A DNA stretch of 64,000 nucleotides from Kocuria rosea subsp. polaris (GTDB lineage: Bacteria > Actinomycetota > Actinomycetes > Actinomycetales > Micrococcaceae), in contig NZ_LQBK01000033.1 in assembly GCF_001483755.1 (NCBI RefSeq), positions 72,771-136,770 of the forward strand. The letters run 5' to 3'. Both the position numbers and the translations under genes were made by a program. The notes beneath the pieces were generated by a model. It had not been told where the DNA came from, did no database searches, and worked only from the letters and a program-made list of their open reading frames with translations. Positions within the stretch are counted from its first letter, which is position 1. Each line of letters starts with the position of its first letter. Shown here piece by piece: positions 1-8,886 of this stretch.

Positions 1-18
1 CGGGCCGCCGCGTGCCTC

Positions 19-39
19 AGGAGCTCCGCCGCAGCTCCT
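19..39 (-). terminator. Possible terminator hairpin downstream of the thioredoxin-reductase-like gene
   Basis: Seven-base arms AGGAGCT and AGCTCCT flank a CCGCCGC loop about 75 bases past the stop codon of the minus-strand flavoprotein gene. There is no T-tract, so it is only a candidate. I can name no gene in bases 1-111. Confidence 0.3.
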
Positions 40-111
40 TCGGCGCGGCGGCGGCGCTGCGGGCCCGGCGCGTCCGCTCCTCGCGGTTCCGCCTCCGCGC
101 GGCAGGGCCGG

Positions 112-1080
112 TCACGTCCCGCCGTGGCCGGTGCGCGCACGGTCGAGGTCCTCGGCCAGCAGGTCGGTGTTGAGGGCCGTGCCGGTCTTGAGCCCGGCGG
201 CCGCCGCGGCCAGGACCTGGGCGTGCAGGTCCGAGACGTTGCCCGCCACGTAGACCCCCGGCACGTCCGTGCCCCCGGTGGGCGCCGAGGGCACGTAGCT
301 GCCGACCGCGTGGCCCTTCTCCTCCTCCTGCGCCGTGTCCAGGGCCAGGGAGTCGATGAGGTCGGACCGGACCGTGAACCGGGGCACGACCACCACGGCA
401 CGGCAGGGCACCAGGTCCCCCGAGACCAGCCGCAGGCCGGTGATCCGGTCGCCGGCCACCTCGACGCCCGACACCTCCCCCGCCACGCACTCGATGCCGA
501 GGGCTGACAGCTGCGCGCGCTCGTCGTCGTCGGGGTCCGGGGCGGTGTGCTGCACGAACGTGACGTCGTGGCTCCACTGCCGGAACAGCTGCGCCTGCTG
601 CACCGCCGTGGGCCCCGTGCCCAGGACCGCCAGCGGCTCGTCCCGCCACTCCCAGCCGTGGCAGTAGGGACAGTGGATGACGTCGCGCCCCCACCGCTGC
701 GCCAGACCGGGGACGTCCGGCAGCTCGTCGGTGAGCCCGGTGGTGATCAGCACCCGTCGTGCCCGCACGGACCGGCCGTCCTCGAGCGTCAGGACGAACC
801 GCGGGCCGTGCCCGTCCTCCCCGCCCGCCCGCGCGGAGACGACGGTGCCGTCGACGACGTCGGCGCCGTAGCCGGTGATCTCGGCGCGCCCGTCGGCCAG
901 CAGCGCGCCCGGGGCGTCGCCGTCCCGGCCGAGGTAGTTGTGCACGTGCTCGGCGGGGTCGTTGCGCGGGGCCCCGGCGTCCACCACGAGGACCGAACGC
1001 CGGGCGCGGGCCAGGCACAGGGCGCCGGCGAGGCCGGCCGGTCCCCCGCCGACGACGACCACGTCGTAGTTCTCGTCCAT
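112..1080 (-). CDS. Thioredoxin reductase-like FAD/NAD(P)-dependent oxidoreductase
   Basis: A 322-residue pyridine nucleotide-disulfide oxidoreductase of the thioredoxin reductase type, expected to be cytosolic. The N-terminal FAD-binding glycine motif VVGGGPAG is at about residues 8-15, a redox pair CPYC at 137-140, and a C-terminal FAD segment GVYVAGNVSD near residue 280. The second nucleotide-binding glycine motif (LGTGPTA) is less canonical. I chose the ATG at 1080 because GAGGGAG lies 6-7 bases before it; a start further upstream is possible but has no such site. No thioredoxin gene lies beside it, so the redox partner is unknown. It diverges from the phosphatase gene at 1305. Confidence 0.85.
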   Translation of the reverse strand: MDENYDVVVVGGGPAGLAGALCLARARRSVLVVDAGAPRNDPAEHVHNYLGRDGDAPGALLADGRAEITGYGADVVDGTVVSARAGGEDGHGPRFVLTLEDGRSVRARRVLITTGLTDELPDVPGLAQRWGRDVIHCPYCHGWEWRDEPLAVLGTGPTAVQQAQLFRQWSHDVTFVQHTAPDPDDDERAQLSALGIECVAGEVSGVEVAGDRITGLRLVSGDLVPCRAVVVVPRFTVRSDLIDSLALDTAQEEEKGHAVGSYVPSAPTGGTDVPGVYVAGNVSDLHAQVLAAAAAGLKTGTALNTDLLAEDLDRARTGHGGT

Positions 1081-1161
1081 GCTGCGCTCCCTCGTCCCGG
1101 GGTCGGTCTCGGCGACGGCCCTGGGCCGCCCTGCCAACCTAGCAGTGCGGAAGCCGGAGTG

Positions 1162-1173
1162 TAAGCCTGCTTA
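1162..1173. promoter_or_regulatory. Palindrome in the divergent intergenic region, candidate operator
   Basis: TAAGC-CT-GCTTA is a perfect 5+5 inverted repeat located 82 bases upstream of the flavoprotein start and 132 upstream of the phosphatase start. It matches 9 of 12 positions of TAAGCAAACTTA upstream of the marR gene at 17282. That it is bound by a regulator is inference. Confidence 0.35.
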
Positions 1174-1304
1174 GTGCCTGAGGGTCTCCCACCGCCCGTC
1201 ACCCGGCGTCAAAGGGTGCCGCGTCGCCACGGTCGTCACTAGCGTGATCAGCACCGGGCCGGTGCGCCCGGCCGGCCGTCCGTCCCCGACCGAGGAGCCG
1301 TTCC

Positions 1305-2747
1305 ATGCGCCCTCCGCTCTCCCGCCGCGGCTTCCTCGGCACCGGGGCCCTGGGTCTCGCGGTCGCGGGCCTCGGGGGTCTGGCCTCGTGCGGTCGCACC
1401 GACCACCCCACGACCCGCGCGGCGGTCGGCTACGGCCCGCTGATCGCGGACCCCGACGGCGTTCTCGCCCTGCCGAGCGGGTTCTCCTACACGGTGCTCG
1501 CCCGGTCCGGCGTGAGCCCGACGTCCGACGGCACGCACCCGTCCGACCCCGACGGCATGGGTGTCTTCGGCGGCCCCGGGGGCGGCACCGTGCTGATCTG
1601 CAACCACGAGAACAACGGCACCGAGCCGCACGCGGTGCCCACGGTGGAGGGACTCGTCTACGACCCCGGCGCGTCCGGCGGCACGTCCACCCTGGTCGTC
1701 GACGCCGATGGCCGCCGGACGTCCCAGTACACGTCGCTGGCCGGGACCGTGAACAACTGCGCCGGCGGCGTCACTCCCTGGGGCACGTGGCTGAGCTGCG
1801 AGGAGACGAGCGCGCGAGCCGGCGACGACGGCCTCACCCTGGACCACGGCTACGTGTTCGAGGTCGATCCGGACAGCCGCGAGGCCAATCTCGGCAGGTC
1901 CCCGGTGCCCCTGAAGTTCCTGGGCCGCTACTCGCACGAGGCCGTGGCGGTCGACCCGTCCACCACCCGGATCTACCTGACGGAGGACGCCGGGGACCCC
2001 AGCGGGCTCTACCTCCGCTGGACGCCGCCGTCCGGGTTCGTCCCGGGGCGCCACGCGCTGCGCGAGCTCGCGGAGTCGGAGGGCGGCGACGTCGCCGGCC
2101 GACTGCAGGCGATGCGGTGCCTCGCGGAGGGGACCGTGGTCCGGGACCTGGCGGAGGCGACCGACGTGGGAACCCGCTACGACGTCGAGTGGATCGACGT
2201 CCCCGACCGCGACGGGCAGGACGAGTCGGTGCGCCGGCAGTTCGACGACGACGCCGTCACCCGTGCGCACAAGCTCGAGGGGCAGTGGTGGAACGACGAC
2301 GGCGTCTACTTCGTCTCCAGCTACGCGGAGGCTCCGGACGGACCGGAGGGGGACGGCGGGACCGGTCGGACCCCGGACCGGCACGTCCACAACGGTCAGG
2401 TGTGGTTCCACGATCCGGCCGCCGGGACGGTCGTCCTGACCGTGCTCTTCGGCGTCAGGGAGGACCCGGACCTCGAGATGCGCTTCGAGCGGCCCGACAA
2501 CATCACGATCTCCCCGCAGGGCGGACTCGTGCTCGCCGAGGACGGGAACGGCACCAGCCACCTGGTCGGGGTGACCGAGCGGGGACGTGCCTACGCCCTG
2601 GCCCGCAACGACCTCGACGACTCGGAGTTCTGCGGCCCCGTGTTCTCGCAGGACGGTGTCCACCTGTTCGTCAACCTGCAGCAGGCCGGCCTCACCCTGG
2701 CGATCACGGGCCCGTGGACGAGCCCGTCGCACCAGCCGGCCGGCTGA
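1305..2747 (+). CDS. PhoX family (DUF839) phosphatase, Tat-exported
   Basis: A 480-residue member of the PhoX/DUF839 family, calcium-iron dependent phosphatases that release phosphate from organic phosphoesters outside the cytoplasm. The N-terminus has the twin-arginine motif SRRGFLG (residues 6-12), a hydrophobic stretch, then LASC with Cys29, so it may be a Tat-exported lipoprotein. The body carries segments typical of the family: CNHENNGTEPH early, the GGVTPWGTWLSCEET block (about residues 145-160), SHEAVAVDP and a late FERPDNITISPQGGL block. No phosphate-starvation box was recognised upstream. The gene stands alone and is followed by the tRNA cluster on the other strand. Phosphatase activity is inferred from the family. 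Confidence 0.85.
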   Translation: MRPPLSRRGFLGTGALGLAVAGLGGLASCGRTDHPTTRAAVGYGPLIADPDGVLALPSGFSYTVLARSGVSPTSDGTHPSDPDGMGVFGGPGGGTVLICNHENNGTEPHAVPTVEGLVYDPGASGGTSTLVVDADGRRTSQYTSLAGTVNNCAGGVTPWGTWLSCEETSARAGDDGLTLDHGYVFEVDPDSREANLGRSPVPLKFLGRYSHEAVAVDPSTTRIYLTEDAGDPSGLYLRWTPPSGFVPGRHALRELAESEGGDVAGRLQAMRCLAEGTVVRDLAEATDVGTRYDVEWIDVPDRDGQDESVRRQFDDDAVTRAHKLEGQWWNDDGVYFVSSYAEAPDGPEGDGGTGRTPDRHVHNGQVWFHDPAAGTVVLTVLFGVREDPDLEMRFERPDNITISPQGGLVLAEDGNGTSHLVGVTERGRAYALARNDLDDSEFCGPVFSQDGVHLFVNLQQAGLTLAITGPWTSPSHQPAG

Positions 2748-2803
2748 TCGCGGCCGGCGCCGGCGCACGGTCCGGAACGGGTGGGGCCAGGATGCCGGCA
2801 GCC

Positions 2804-2876
2804 CCGGGGACGGGCTGCGCCAGGAGAGCCGGCCGGCCCGGGGACGGGCCGTGCCAGGAGGTCGGCCCGGGGACGA
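2804..2876. repeat. Imperfect direct repeats downstream of the PhoX-type gene
   Basis: Two copies of a roughly 24-base element (CCCGGGGACGGGC then YGYGCCAGGAG) begin near 2804 and 2837, and a third partial copy near 2864 runs into the tRNA terminator. Function unknown. Confidence 0.45.
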
Positions 2877-2913
2877 CGAAGCCCCCCGGACCGTGTGGTC
2901 CGGGGGGCTTCGT
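2876..2913 (-). terminator. Terminator behind the first tRNA-Glu gene
   Basis: A perfect 17-bp stem (arms 2876-2892 and 2897-2913) with a GTGT loop, 7 bases beyond the tRNA-Glu 3' end on the minus strand. Its core is the same as the terminator at 3108-3143. Confidence 0.75.
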
Positions 2914-2919
2914 CCGTGG

Positions 2920-2992
2920 TGACCCCAGCGGGATTCGAACCCGCGTTACCGCCGTGAGAGGGCGGCGTACTAGGCCGCTATACGATGGGGCC
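2920..2992 (-). tRNA. tRNA-Glu (anticodon CTC)
   Basis: A 73-base cloverleaf: acceptor GGCCCCA pairs with TGGGGTC (one G-U pair), discriminator A, anticodon stem CCGCC/GGCGG around loop CTCTCAC, and T-arm GTTCGAATC. The 3' CCA is not encoded. It is identical to the copy at 3151-3223 and lies last in the minus-strand tRNA cluster. Confidence 0.95.
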
Positions 2993-3107
2993 CTGCCGAA
3001 CCGGACCGCGGTTCCCCGCGACCGGCCTCGTACACTGTACCAGGTCCGGCGACCCGTTGCGGACGCCGGTCCGCGCACCGGAGCACGGGCCCCGGAGCGC
3101 GCAGACG

Positions 3108-3143
3108 GGAACACCCCCGGACCGTGTGGTCCGGGGGTGTTCC
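3108..3143 (-). terminator. Terminator behind the second tRNA-Glu gene
   Basis: Perfect 16-bp stem (3108-3123 with 3128-3143) and GTGT loop, 7 bases past the tRNA-Glu 3' end. It shares its CCCCCGGACC-GTGT core with the hairpin at 2876-2913, as if tRNA and terminator were duplicated together. Confidence 0.75.
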
Positions 3144-3150
3144 GCGGTGG

Positions 3151-3223
3151 TGACCCCAGCGGGATTCGAACCCGCGTTACCGCCGTGAGAGGGCGGCGTA
3201 CTAGGCCGCTATACGATGGGGCC
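3151..3223 (-). tRNA. tRNA-Glu (anticodon CTC), second copy
   Basis: Same 73-base sequence as the gene at 2920-2992, with anticodon loop CTCTCAC. It sits between tRNA-Gln and the other tRNA-Glu on the minus strand. gltX, whose product should charge it, begins its reading frame less than 1 kb away. Confidence 0.95.
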
Positions 3224-3245
3224 GTACTGTTCCGATGGAGCAGCG

Positions 3246-3317
3246 CTGGGATACCAGGACTCGAACCTAGAATGACGGTACCAGAAACCGTAGTGTTGCC
3301 AATTACACCATATCCCA
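3246..3317 (-). tRNA. tRNA-Gln (anticodon CTG)
   Basis: A 72-base tRNA: acceptor TGGGATA/TATCCCA, discriminator G, anticodon stem ACGGT/ACCGT around loop TTCTGGT, T-arm GGTTCGAGTCC. It is the first tRNA transcribed from the promoter at 3370-3398. In most actinobacteria this tRNA is first charged with Glu by GltX and then amidated by GatCAB. Confidence 0.95.
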
Positions 3318-3369
3318 CTGTCGTCCCCGGCCCGGCGGTTTCCCGCGGCGACCGGCGCAACGCAAGAAA

Positions 3370-3398
3370 ACTATACCGGCCTTCCGGCGGGGCGGCAA
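3370..3398 (-). promoter_or_regulatory. Promoter of the tRNA-Gln/Glu cluster
   Basis: On the minus strand TTGCCG and TATAGT are separated by exactly 17 bases, a good sigma-70/SigA-type match. Transcription would begin near 3363, about 45 bases before tRNA-Gln. This short AT-rich patch stands out from its GC-rich surroundings. Confidence 0.7.
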
Positions 3399-3405
3399 AT
3401 CGGGC

Positions 3406-3984
3406 TCAGCGGCAGTAGCGCTCCTCGAGCTCGCGGTCGATCCCCCGGCGGCGGGCGATCCCCGCCAGCGCCCGGAGGACGGGCCCGAGCCAGCGGTAGA
3501 TCCCCGGCAGGTTGATGTCCGTCCACTGGATGAGCAGGGCCGTGCGCAGCAGGCTCCTCGGCCGGCCGTCCGGGCGGGCCCGTCCGTCCCGGGCGAGCCC
3601 GTACAGGGCCGCCAGGCCCTTCTCGAAGCCCTCGTGGGCGGGGCGCACCTCGAGCACGAACCGGGCCGGGGTCCCGGCCGGGTTCTTCCAGCGGAACAGG
3701 TGCTCCTCGGGCACCTCGGCCTCTCCCCCGGCGCCGAGGTCCCGCACGACGTGGCCGACCTGGACCCGCAGCGTGCCCTCGAGGACGCGCAGGCGCATCC
3801 CGGACCGGCGGTGGTAGTGGGGGCGCACCTCGCCGCCGGGCTCCACCTCGACGTGCAGCAGGGCGTGGTCACCGCCCGTCGCGGCCCCGGTCCGCAGCCA
3901 TGTGACGGTGTCCCGCTGCACCGGGTTGCGGTGCTGCGGGCGTCCCGCGCGCAGCGTCTCGATCTGGTCGTCGGTCGGTTCCAT
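3406..3984 (-). CDS. Cupin domain protein
   Basis: A 192-residue protein with one cupin barrel in its first 110 residues. The metal-site region reads VEPGGEVRPHYHRRSG (about 46-61), giving the paired histidines of cupin motif 1, and the second motif region ends in PEEHLFRWKNPAG. The C-terminal third is basic and has no recognised domain. Cupins bind metals or small ligands and have many roles; nothing here shows the substrate. It lies downstream of gltX but behind a strong terminator, so it is probably a separate unit. The ATG at 3984 has a G-rich stretch 7-12 bases upstream. Confidence 0.7.
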   Translation of the reverse strand: MEPTDDQIETLRAGRPQHRNPVQRDTVTWLRTGAATGGDHALLHVEVEPGGEVRPHYHRRSGMRLRVLEGTLRVQVGHVVRDLGAGGEAEVPEEHLFRWKNPAGTPARFVLEVRPAHEGFEKGLAALYGLARDGRARPDGRPRSLLRTALLIQWTDINLPGIYRWLGPVLRALAGIARRRGIDRELEERYCR

Positions 3985-4043
3985 CGTGATCGCCCCCGTG
4001 CTCCAGGCTACGCCGGAGGGGCGGGGTGCGCGCAGATGACGGC

Positions 4044-4085
4044 GACGGTCCGGGCCACATTCCGCGGAGGGTGGCCCGGACCGTC
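4044..4085 (-). terminator. Terminator after gltX
   Basis: Perfect 15-bp stem, arms 4044-4058 (GACGGTCCGGGCCAC) and 4071-4085, about 20 bases past the gltX stop codon and upstream of the cupin gene. The symmetric stem lacks a clear T-tract. Confidence 0.65.
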
Positions 4086-4105
4086 GTCGCCGGGCGGACG
4101 GGTGC

Positions 4106-5620
4106 TCAGCCGAGCTGGGCGGCGAGCGCGCGGAGGCGAGTCAGGGAGGAGTCCTTGCCGAGGATCTCGAGGGACTCGAACAGCGGCGGGGAGATCCGCC
4201 GCCCGGACACCGCGATGCGGACGGGCCCGAAGGCCAGCCGGGGCTTGATGCCCAGTCCGTCCACGATGGCCTCGCGCAGCGCGGCCTCGAGCGCGGCGGC
4301 GCTCCAGTCCTCGAGGGGCTCCAGGGCGGCGAGCGCGGCCCGGAGCACGTCGCCTGCGGAGTCCTTGAGCTGCTTGCGGGCGTCCTCGGCCACCTCGATC
4401 TCGTCGTCGCCGGCGAAGAGGAAGGACAGCAGCTCGGGGGCCTCGCCGAGCAGGTTCATCCGCTCCTGGACCAGTGGCGCCGCCCGGTCGAGGATCTCCC
4501 GCCGGCGCTCGTCCAGGGTCTCCCCCAGCACGCCGCCGGCCTGCAGGTACGGGATCAGCCGGTCGCGGAAGTCCTCCGGGTCGAGCCGGCGGACGTGGGT
4601 GCCGTTGATGGCGGTGGCCTTCTTGAGGTCGAACCGTGCGGGGTTGGCCAGGACGTCGTGGACGTCGAAGTGCTCCACGAGCTGCTCCACGGTGAAGACG
4701 TCCTCGTCCGCGGACAGGGACCAGCCGAGCAGGGCCAGGTAGTTGAGCAGGCCCTCGGGGATGAACCCGCTGTCCTTGAGGTGGAAGAGGCTGGACTCGG
4801 GGTCGCGCTTCGACAGCTTCTTGTTGCCCTCGCCCATGACGTAGGGCAGGTGGCCGTACTCGGGCACGTACTTCGCGAAGCCGATCTCCACCAGCACCCG
4901 GAACAGCGCGATCTGGCGCGGCGTCGAGGAGAGCAGGTCCTCGCCGCGCAGCACGTGGGTGATCTCCATGAGGGCGTCGTCCACGGGGTTGGTGAGCGTG
5001 TACAGCGGCTGGCCGTTGGCGCGCACCACCACGTAGTCCGGGATGGACCCGGCCCGGAAGACGATCTCGCCGCGGATCATGTCCTGGAGCACGATGTCCT
5101 CGTCCGGCATCCGCAGCCGCAGCACGGGCTCCCGGCCCTCGGCGCGGAACCCCGCGATCTGCTCCTCGGTGAGGTCGCGGTCGAAGTTGTCGTAGCCGAG
5201 CTTGGGGTCGCGCCCGGCCGCGCGGTGCCGGGCCTCGACCTCCTCCGGGGTGGAGTACGCCTCGTAGACGGCTCCGTGCTCGCGGAGCCGGTCCGCCACC
5301 TGCCGGTAGACGTCCAGGCGCTGCGACTGCCGGTACGGCGCGTGCGGGCCGCCGGTCTCGACGCCCTCGTCCCAGTCGATCCCCAGCCAGGCCAGCGCCT
5401 CGAGCAGCTGCTGGTAGCTCTCCTCCGAGTCCCGCTCGGTGTCGGTGTCCTCGACGCGGAAGACCATGGTGCCGCCGGTGTGCCGGGCGTGGGCCCAGTT
5501 GAACAGCGCGGTGCGGATCAGCCCCACGTGCGGGGTGCCCGTCGGGGACGGGCAGAAGCGCACGCGCACGGGCGAGGACGGGGCGGAGGAGGTGGCCGGG
5601 GCGGTGGGCGTGTCGGTCAT
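4106..5620 (-). CDS. gltX: Glutamyl-tRNA synthetase
   Basis: A 504-residue class I aminoacyl-tRNA synthetase that attaches glutamate to tRNA-Glu. The HIGH-type motif is HVGL (residues 31-34) in [12 protein letters not shown], and the KMSKS-type motif is KLSKR (268-272). The C-terminal part is the helical anticodon-binding domain. No glutaminyl-tRNA synthetase is seen here, and most actinobacteria lack one, so the enzyme probably also misacylates tRNA-Gln for later amidation; that is inferred from the lineage. It lies about 0.8 kb from one tRNA-Gln and two tRNA-Glu genes. The start ATG has AAAGAG upstream. Length fits the family. Confidence 0.97.
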   Translation of the reverse strand: MTDTPTAPATSSAPSSPVRVRFCPSPTGTPHVGLIRTALFNWAHARHTGGTMVFRVEDTDTERDSEESYQQLLEALAWLGIDWDEGVETGGPHAPYRQSQRLDVYRQVADRLREHGAVYEAYSTPEEVEARHRAAGRDPKLGYDNFDRDLTEEQIAGFRAEGREPVLRLRMPDEDIVLQDMIRGEIVFRAGSIPDYVVVRANGQPLYTLTNPVDDALMEITHVLRGEDLLSSTPRQIALFRVLVEIGFAKYVPEYGHLPYVMGEGNKKLSKRDPESSLFHLKDSGFIPEGLLNYLALLGWSLSADEDVFTVEQLVEHFDVHDVLANPARFDLKKATAINGTHVRRLDPEDFRDRLIPYLQAGGVLGETLDERRREILDRAAPLVQERMNLLGEAPELLSFLFAGDDEIEVAEDARKQLKDSAGDVLRAALAALEPLEDWSAAALEAALREAIVDGLGIKPRLAFGPVRIAVSGRRISPPLFESLEILGKDSSLTRLRALAAQLG

Positions 5621-5678
5621 GGCTCTTTCGTGGATCGGTCGGGGTGCGGGCGGGGTCGTGCGGTGGTGCGGGCTGGGC

Positions 5679-6452
5679 TCAGCGGCGCAGGACGGTCGGC
5701 AGGACGCCGATGCCCTCGACCTCCACCTCGATCCGGTCGCCCTCGTCGACGATGCCGACGCCGGCGGGCGTGCCGGTGAGGATGACGTCGCCGGGCAGGA
5801 GCGTGAACGCCTGGGAGACGTAGGAGACGAGGAACGGGACGTCGAAGACCATGTCCCGGGTGTTGCCGTCCTGCTTGGTCTCGCCGTTGACGCGGCTGCG
5901 CACGGCGAGGGCGGAGGTGTCGAGGTCCGTCTCGATCCAGGGTCCGAGCGGGCAGGCCCCGTCGAAGCCCTTGGCGCGCGCCCACTGGCCGTCGGTCCTC
6001 TGCACGTCGCGGCCGGTGAGGTCGTTGGCGGCGGTGTAGCCGAAGACCACCTCGGGCACGCGCTCCACCGGGACGTCCTTGCACATCCGCCCGACGACGA
6101 CGGCGAGCTCGCCCTCGTAGGAGACCTGCTCGGTCCACGGGGGGAGGGTCACGGGGTCGCCGGGACCGGCGACGGAGGTGTTGGGCTTGAAGAACAGCAT
6201 CGGGGAGGTGGGCAGCTCGTTGCCCAGCTCCGCCGCGTGGTCGGCGTAGTTGCGCCCGACGCACACGATCTTGGAGCGCGGGATCACGGGGGCCAGGAGG
6301 CGGACGTCGGCGATGTCGTGGCGCTGCTGGGTGGGATTGATCCCGGTGTAGAAGGGGTCGCCCGCGAGGACGGTGACCGTCTCCTCGCCGGCGGCGCCCT
6401 GCACCGCGCCGAAGTGGATCTCGTTGTCGACCGTGAACCTGGCAATTCGCAT
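5679..6452 (-). CDS. Fumarylacetoacetate hydrolase family protein
   Basis: A 257-residue FAH-fold protein. The metal-binding signature is visible as [12 protein letters not shown] (about residues 110-121) and the block [14 protein letters not shown] follows. The C-terminal half has the family segments GPWIETDLD and [10 protein letters not shown]. Relatives include 2-hydroxyhepta-2,4-diene-1,7-dioate isomerases and oxaloacetate or acylpyruvate hydrolases; the sequence alone does not choose between them. On the minus strand TAGCCT (6459-6464) ends 6 bases before the ATG, so the mRNA is probably leaderless. The gene lies 58 bases upstream of gltX and may be cotranscribed with it. Confidence 0.85.
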   Translation of the reverse strand: MRIARFTVDNEIHFGAVQGAAGEETVTVLAGDPFYTGINPTQQRHDIADVRLLAPVIPRSKIVCVGRNYADHAAELGNELPTSPMLFFKPNTSVAGPGDPVTLPPWTEQVSYEGELAVVVGRMCKDVPVERVPEVVFGYTAANDLTGRDVQRTDGQWARAKGFDGACPLGPWIETDLDTSALAVRSRVNGETKQDGNTRDMVFDVPFLVSYVSQAFTLLPGDVILTGTPAGVGIVDEGDRIEVEVEGIGVLPTVLRR

Positions 6453-6487
6453 GGGACCAGGCTATCCCACGGCCTGCGGGCGGGCGC

Positions 6488-6517
6488 GCGGCCCCCGGCG
6501 CCGGCGCCGGGGGCCGC
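6488..6517 (-). terminator. Palindromic terminator-like hairpin after ilvE
   Basis: A perfect 30-base palindrome (GCGGCCCCCGGCGCC and its complement) 7 bases beyond the ilvE stop codon and before the FAH-family gene. It can form a very stable stem; there is no T-tract. Confidence 0.55.
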
Positions 6518-6523
6518 GGGGGC

Positions 6524-7633
6524 TCAGACCAGGCGGGTCAGCCAGCCGTGCGGGTCCTCCGCGCGGCCCGTCTGGATCTCCAGCAGCTGCCGGCGGATGT
6601 CCATGGTGACCTCGCCGGGCCGGGCCCCCTCGTCGCCGATGGTCTCCTCGGCCGAGAGGAGCCTGCCGATGGGCGTGATCACGGCCGCGGTCCCGCACGC
6701 GAACGCCTCGGTGATGGTCCCGGCCTGCCAGCCCTCGCGCCACTCGTCCAGGGTGAAGCGGCGCTCCTCGACGCGCATCCCGCGGTCCTCCGCGAGCTGG
6801 ATGATCGAGCGGCGCGTGACGCCCTCGAGGATCGTGCCGGTGAGCTCGGGCGTCACCAGGCGGCCGTCCTCGTAGACGAAGAACACGTTCATGCCGCCCA
6901 GCTCCTCGACCGCGTCCCCGCGGTCGCGGTCCAGGAACATGACCTGCTGGCACCCGTGGGCGTCGCCCTCCATCTGGGCCACCAGGGAGGCCGCGTAGTT
7001 GCCGCCGCACTTGGCCGCCCCCGTGCCGCCGCGCCCGGCCCGGGCGTAGTCCCGGGAGAGCCAGATGTCCACGGGCTTGACCGGACCGCCGAAGTAGTTC
7101 CCCGCCGGGGAGGCGATCACCGAGTACAGCACCTGCCGGGACGGGCGCACCCCCAGGAACGCCTCCGTGGCGATCATGAACGGGCGCAGGTACAGGGACT
7201 CGCCGTCCCCGTCCGGGACCCACTGCTCGTCCACCGAGACGAGCTCCCGCAGCGAGTCCAGGAACATCTGCTCCGGCAGCTCCGGCAGCGCCAGCCGGCG
7301 GGCGGACCGGTTCAGCCGGGCGGCGTTGGCGTCGGCCCGGAACGTCCACACGGAGCCGTCCGCGTGCCGGTAGGCCTTGAGCCCCTCGAAGATCTCCTGG
7401 CCGTAGTGCAGCACGGCCGCGGCGGGGTCGAGCACCAGCGGTCCGTACGGCTCGATCCTGGGGTCGCTCCAGCGCCCCGTGCCCTTCTCGACGTCCCCGA
7501 ACCAGTCGATCTTCACCATGTGGTCGGTGAAGTTCGTGCCGAAGCCCGGATCGGCGAGGATGGCGGCCCGCACCTCCTCCGGGACCGGGTCCTGGCTGAG
7601 GCGGTGGGCGAAGGTGGTGGGCTGTGTGGTCAC
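6524..7633 (-). CDS. ilvE: Branched-chain amino acid aminotransferase
   Basis: A 369-residue class IV PLP enzyme that makes Val, Leu and Ile from their 2-oxo acids and glutamate. The PLP lysine is Lys208 in AAKCGGNYAAS. Family segments include HYGQEIFEGLKAYR near residue 80 and the C-terminal EAFACGTAAVITPIG. I chose the GTG at 7633, giving VTTQPTTF, because AGGGAG precedes it by about 6 bases; an upstream ATG would add 13 residues without support. A -10-like TAGGCT (7702-7707) suggests a leader of about 60 bases. leuB lies immediately upstream and ilvBNC about 4 kb upstream in the same orientation. Confidence 0.95.
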   Translation of the reverse strand: MTTQPTTFAHRLSQDPVPEEVRAAILADPGFGTNFTDHMVKIDWFGDVEKGTGRWSDPRIEPYGPLVLDPAAAVLHYGQEIFEGLKAYRHADGSVWTFRADANAARLNRSARRLALPELPEQMFLDSLRELVSVDEQWVPDGDGESLYLRPFMIATEAFLGVRPSRQVLYSVIASPAGNYFGGPVKPVDIWLSRDYARAGRGGTGAAKCGGNYAASLVAQMEGDAHGCQQVMFLDRDRGDAVEELGGMNVFFVYEDGRLVTPELTGTILEGVTRRSIIQLAEDRGMRVEERRFTLDEWREGWQAGTITEAFACGTAAVITPIGRLLSAEETIGDEGARPGEVTMDIRRQLLEIQTGRAEDPHGWLTRLV

Positions 7634-7731
7634 TGCGTCTCCCTGCGAGGTCGACCCCGTGGCGACCGGCACGCGGGGCTCAGCTGTTGTTTCCGTGCCC
7701 CAGCCTATCCCCGGAGGACGGGCGGGCCCGC

Positions 7732-8808
7732 TCAGGCGAGGGCGTCGAGCACGCCGTCCCCCACCTGGGCGGTGGTGCGGGTCTCGTTGCCGTGCGCGGC
7801 GAGGTCCTGCTCGACCGCGGTCTCGATCCGGGCGGCCGGTCCGGGGTGGCCGAGGTGCTCCAGCATCATGGCGGTCGCGAGGATCGCCGCCACGGGGTTC
7901 GCCCTCTGCTGTCCCGCGATGTCCGGGGCGGAGCCGTGGACGGGCTCGAACATCGAGGGCGCGGTGCGGTCCGCGTTGATGTTGCCGGCCGGGGCCAGGC
8001 CGATGCCGCCCGTCACCGCCCCGGCGAGGTCGGTGAGGATGTCCCCGAAGAGGTTGTCGGTGACGATGACGTCGAAGCGTGCCGGGTCGGTCGTGAGGAA
8101 GATCGTGGCCGCGTCCACGTGCAGGTAGTCGACGGCGACGTCGGGGAACTCGGCGCCGATCTCCTCGACGAGGCGGGCGTAGAGCCGGCCCGCGTGGACG
8201 AGCACGTTGTGCTTGTGCACGAGGGTCAGCCGCTTGCGCTCGCGGGCGGCGGCGAGCTCGAAGGCGTAGCGCACCAGCCGGCGGACGCCGTACGCGGTGT
8301 TGAGCGAGACCTCCGTGGCGATCTCGGCGTCGGTGCCGCCCCGCAGCACCCCGCCGTTGCCCGCGTAGGGGCCCTCGGTGCCCTCGCGCACCACCACGAA
8401 GTCGATGTCCCCCGGGTCGGAGAGCGGGCTGGTGGTGCCCGGGAAGAGCTTGGACGGGCGGAGGTTGACGAAGTGGTCGAGGCTGAAGCGCATCCTCAGC
8501 AGCACGTCGCGCTCGATGATCCCGGACGGGACCCGTCGGTCGCCGGGGGCGGCGCCGACGGCGCCGAACAGGATGGCGTCGTAGGCCCGCAGCTCGGCCA
8601 GCGTCCGGCCGGTGAGGGTCTCCCCCGTCTCCAGCCAGTGCTGGGCGCCGAGACCGAACTCCCGCTTCTCCACGGTGACGCCGGCCGCGGCGGTGACGGC
8701 GTCGAGGACCTTCTCCGCCTCGGCCACGACCTCGGGGCCGATGCCGTCACCGGGCACGAGGGCGATCTTCAGGTGGGCGGGGGCTGCTGCGGGCGTCGGC
8801 TGGCTCAT
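7732..8808 (-). CDS. leuB: 3-Isopropylmalate dehydrogenase
   Basis: A 358-residue enzyme of leucine synthesis that oxidises and decarboxylates 3-isopropylmalate with NAD. The N-terminus has [17 protein letters not shown] (about 14-30), then the substrate and metal blocks, [14 protein letters not shown] near 150 and [17 protein letters not shown] with metal-binding aspartates. The C-terminus has [14 protein letters not shown]. The ATG at 8808 gives the usual family length; an upstream start would add 19 residues. TATCCT at 8815-8820 ends 6 bases before the ATG with no ribosome site between, so a leaderless mRNA is likely. It lies 98 bases upstream of ilvE. Confidence 0.96.
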   Translation of the reverse strand: MSQPTPAAAPAHLKIALVPGDGIGPEVVAEAEKVLDAVTAAAGVTVEKREFGLGAQHWLETGETLTGRTLAELRAYDAILFGAVGAAPGDRRVPSGIIERDVLLRMRFSLDHFVNLRPSKLFPGTTSPLSDPGDIDFVVVREGTEGPYAGNGGVLRGGTDAEIATEVSLNTAYGVRRLVRYAFELAAARERKRLTLVHKHNVLVHAGRLYARLVEEIGAEFPDVAVDYLHVDAATIFLTTDPARFDVIVTDNLFGDILTDLAGAVTGGIGLAPAGNINADRTAPSMFEPVHGSAPDIAGQQRANPVAAILATAMMLEHLGHPGPAARIETAVEQDLAAHGNETRTTAQVGDGVLDALA

Positions 8809-8886
8809 GGCCCCAGGATAGGAGCACGACGACCCGTCCGACCACGGAGTGGACGGACGTCTCACATGGTGGACGGACGGGCCGGC

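Noticed and set aside
1-111. Fragment of a further gene at the left edge
   Set aside because: The open frames are Arg/Ala-rich and continue as shadows of the flavoprotein gene; nothing recognisable is present.
2748-2919. C-terminal extension or small gene after the PhoX-type gene
   Set aside because: The reading frame there consists of GC-rich imperfect repeats and runs antisense through the tRNA genes; no ribosome site or domain was seen.
2876-3223. CRISPR-like array
   Set aside because: The repeated units are tRNA-Glu genes and their terminators, with no spacer series and no cas genes.
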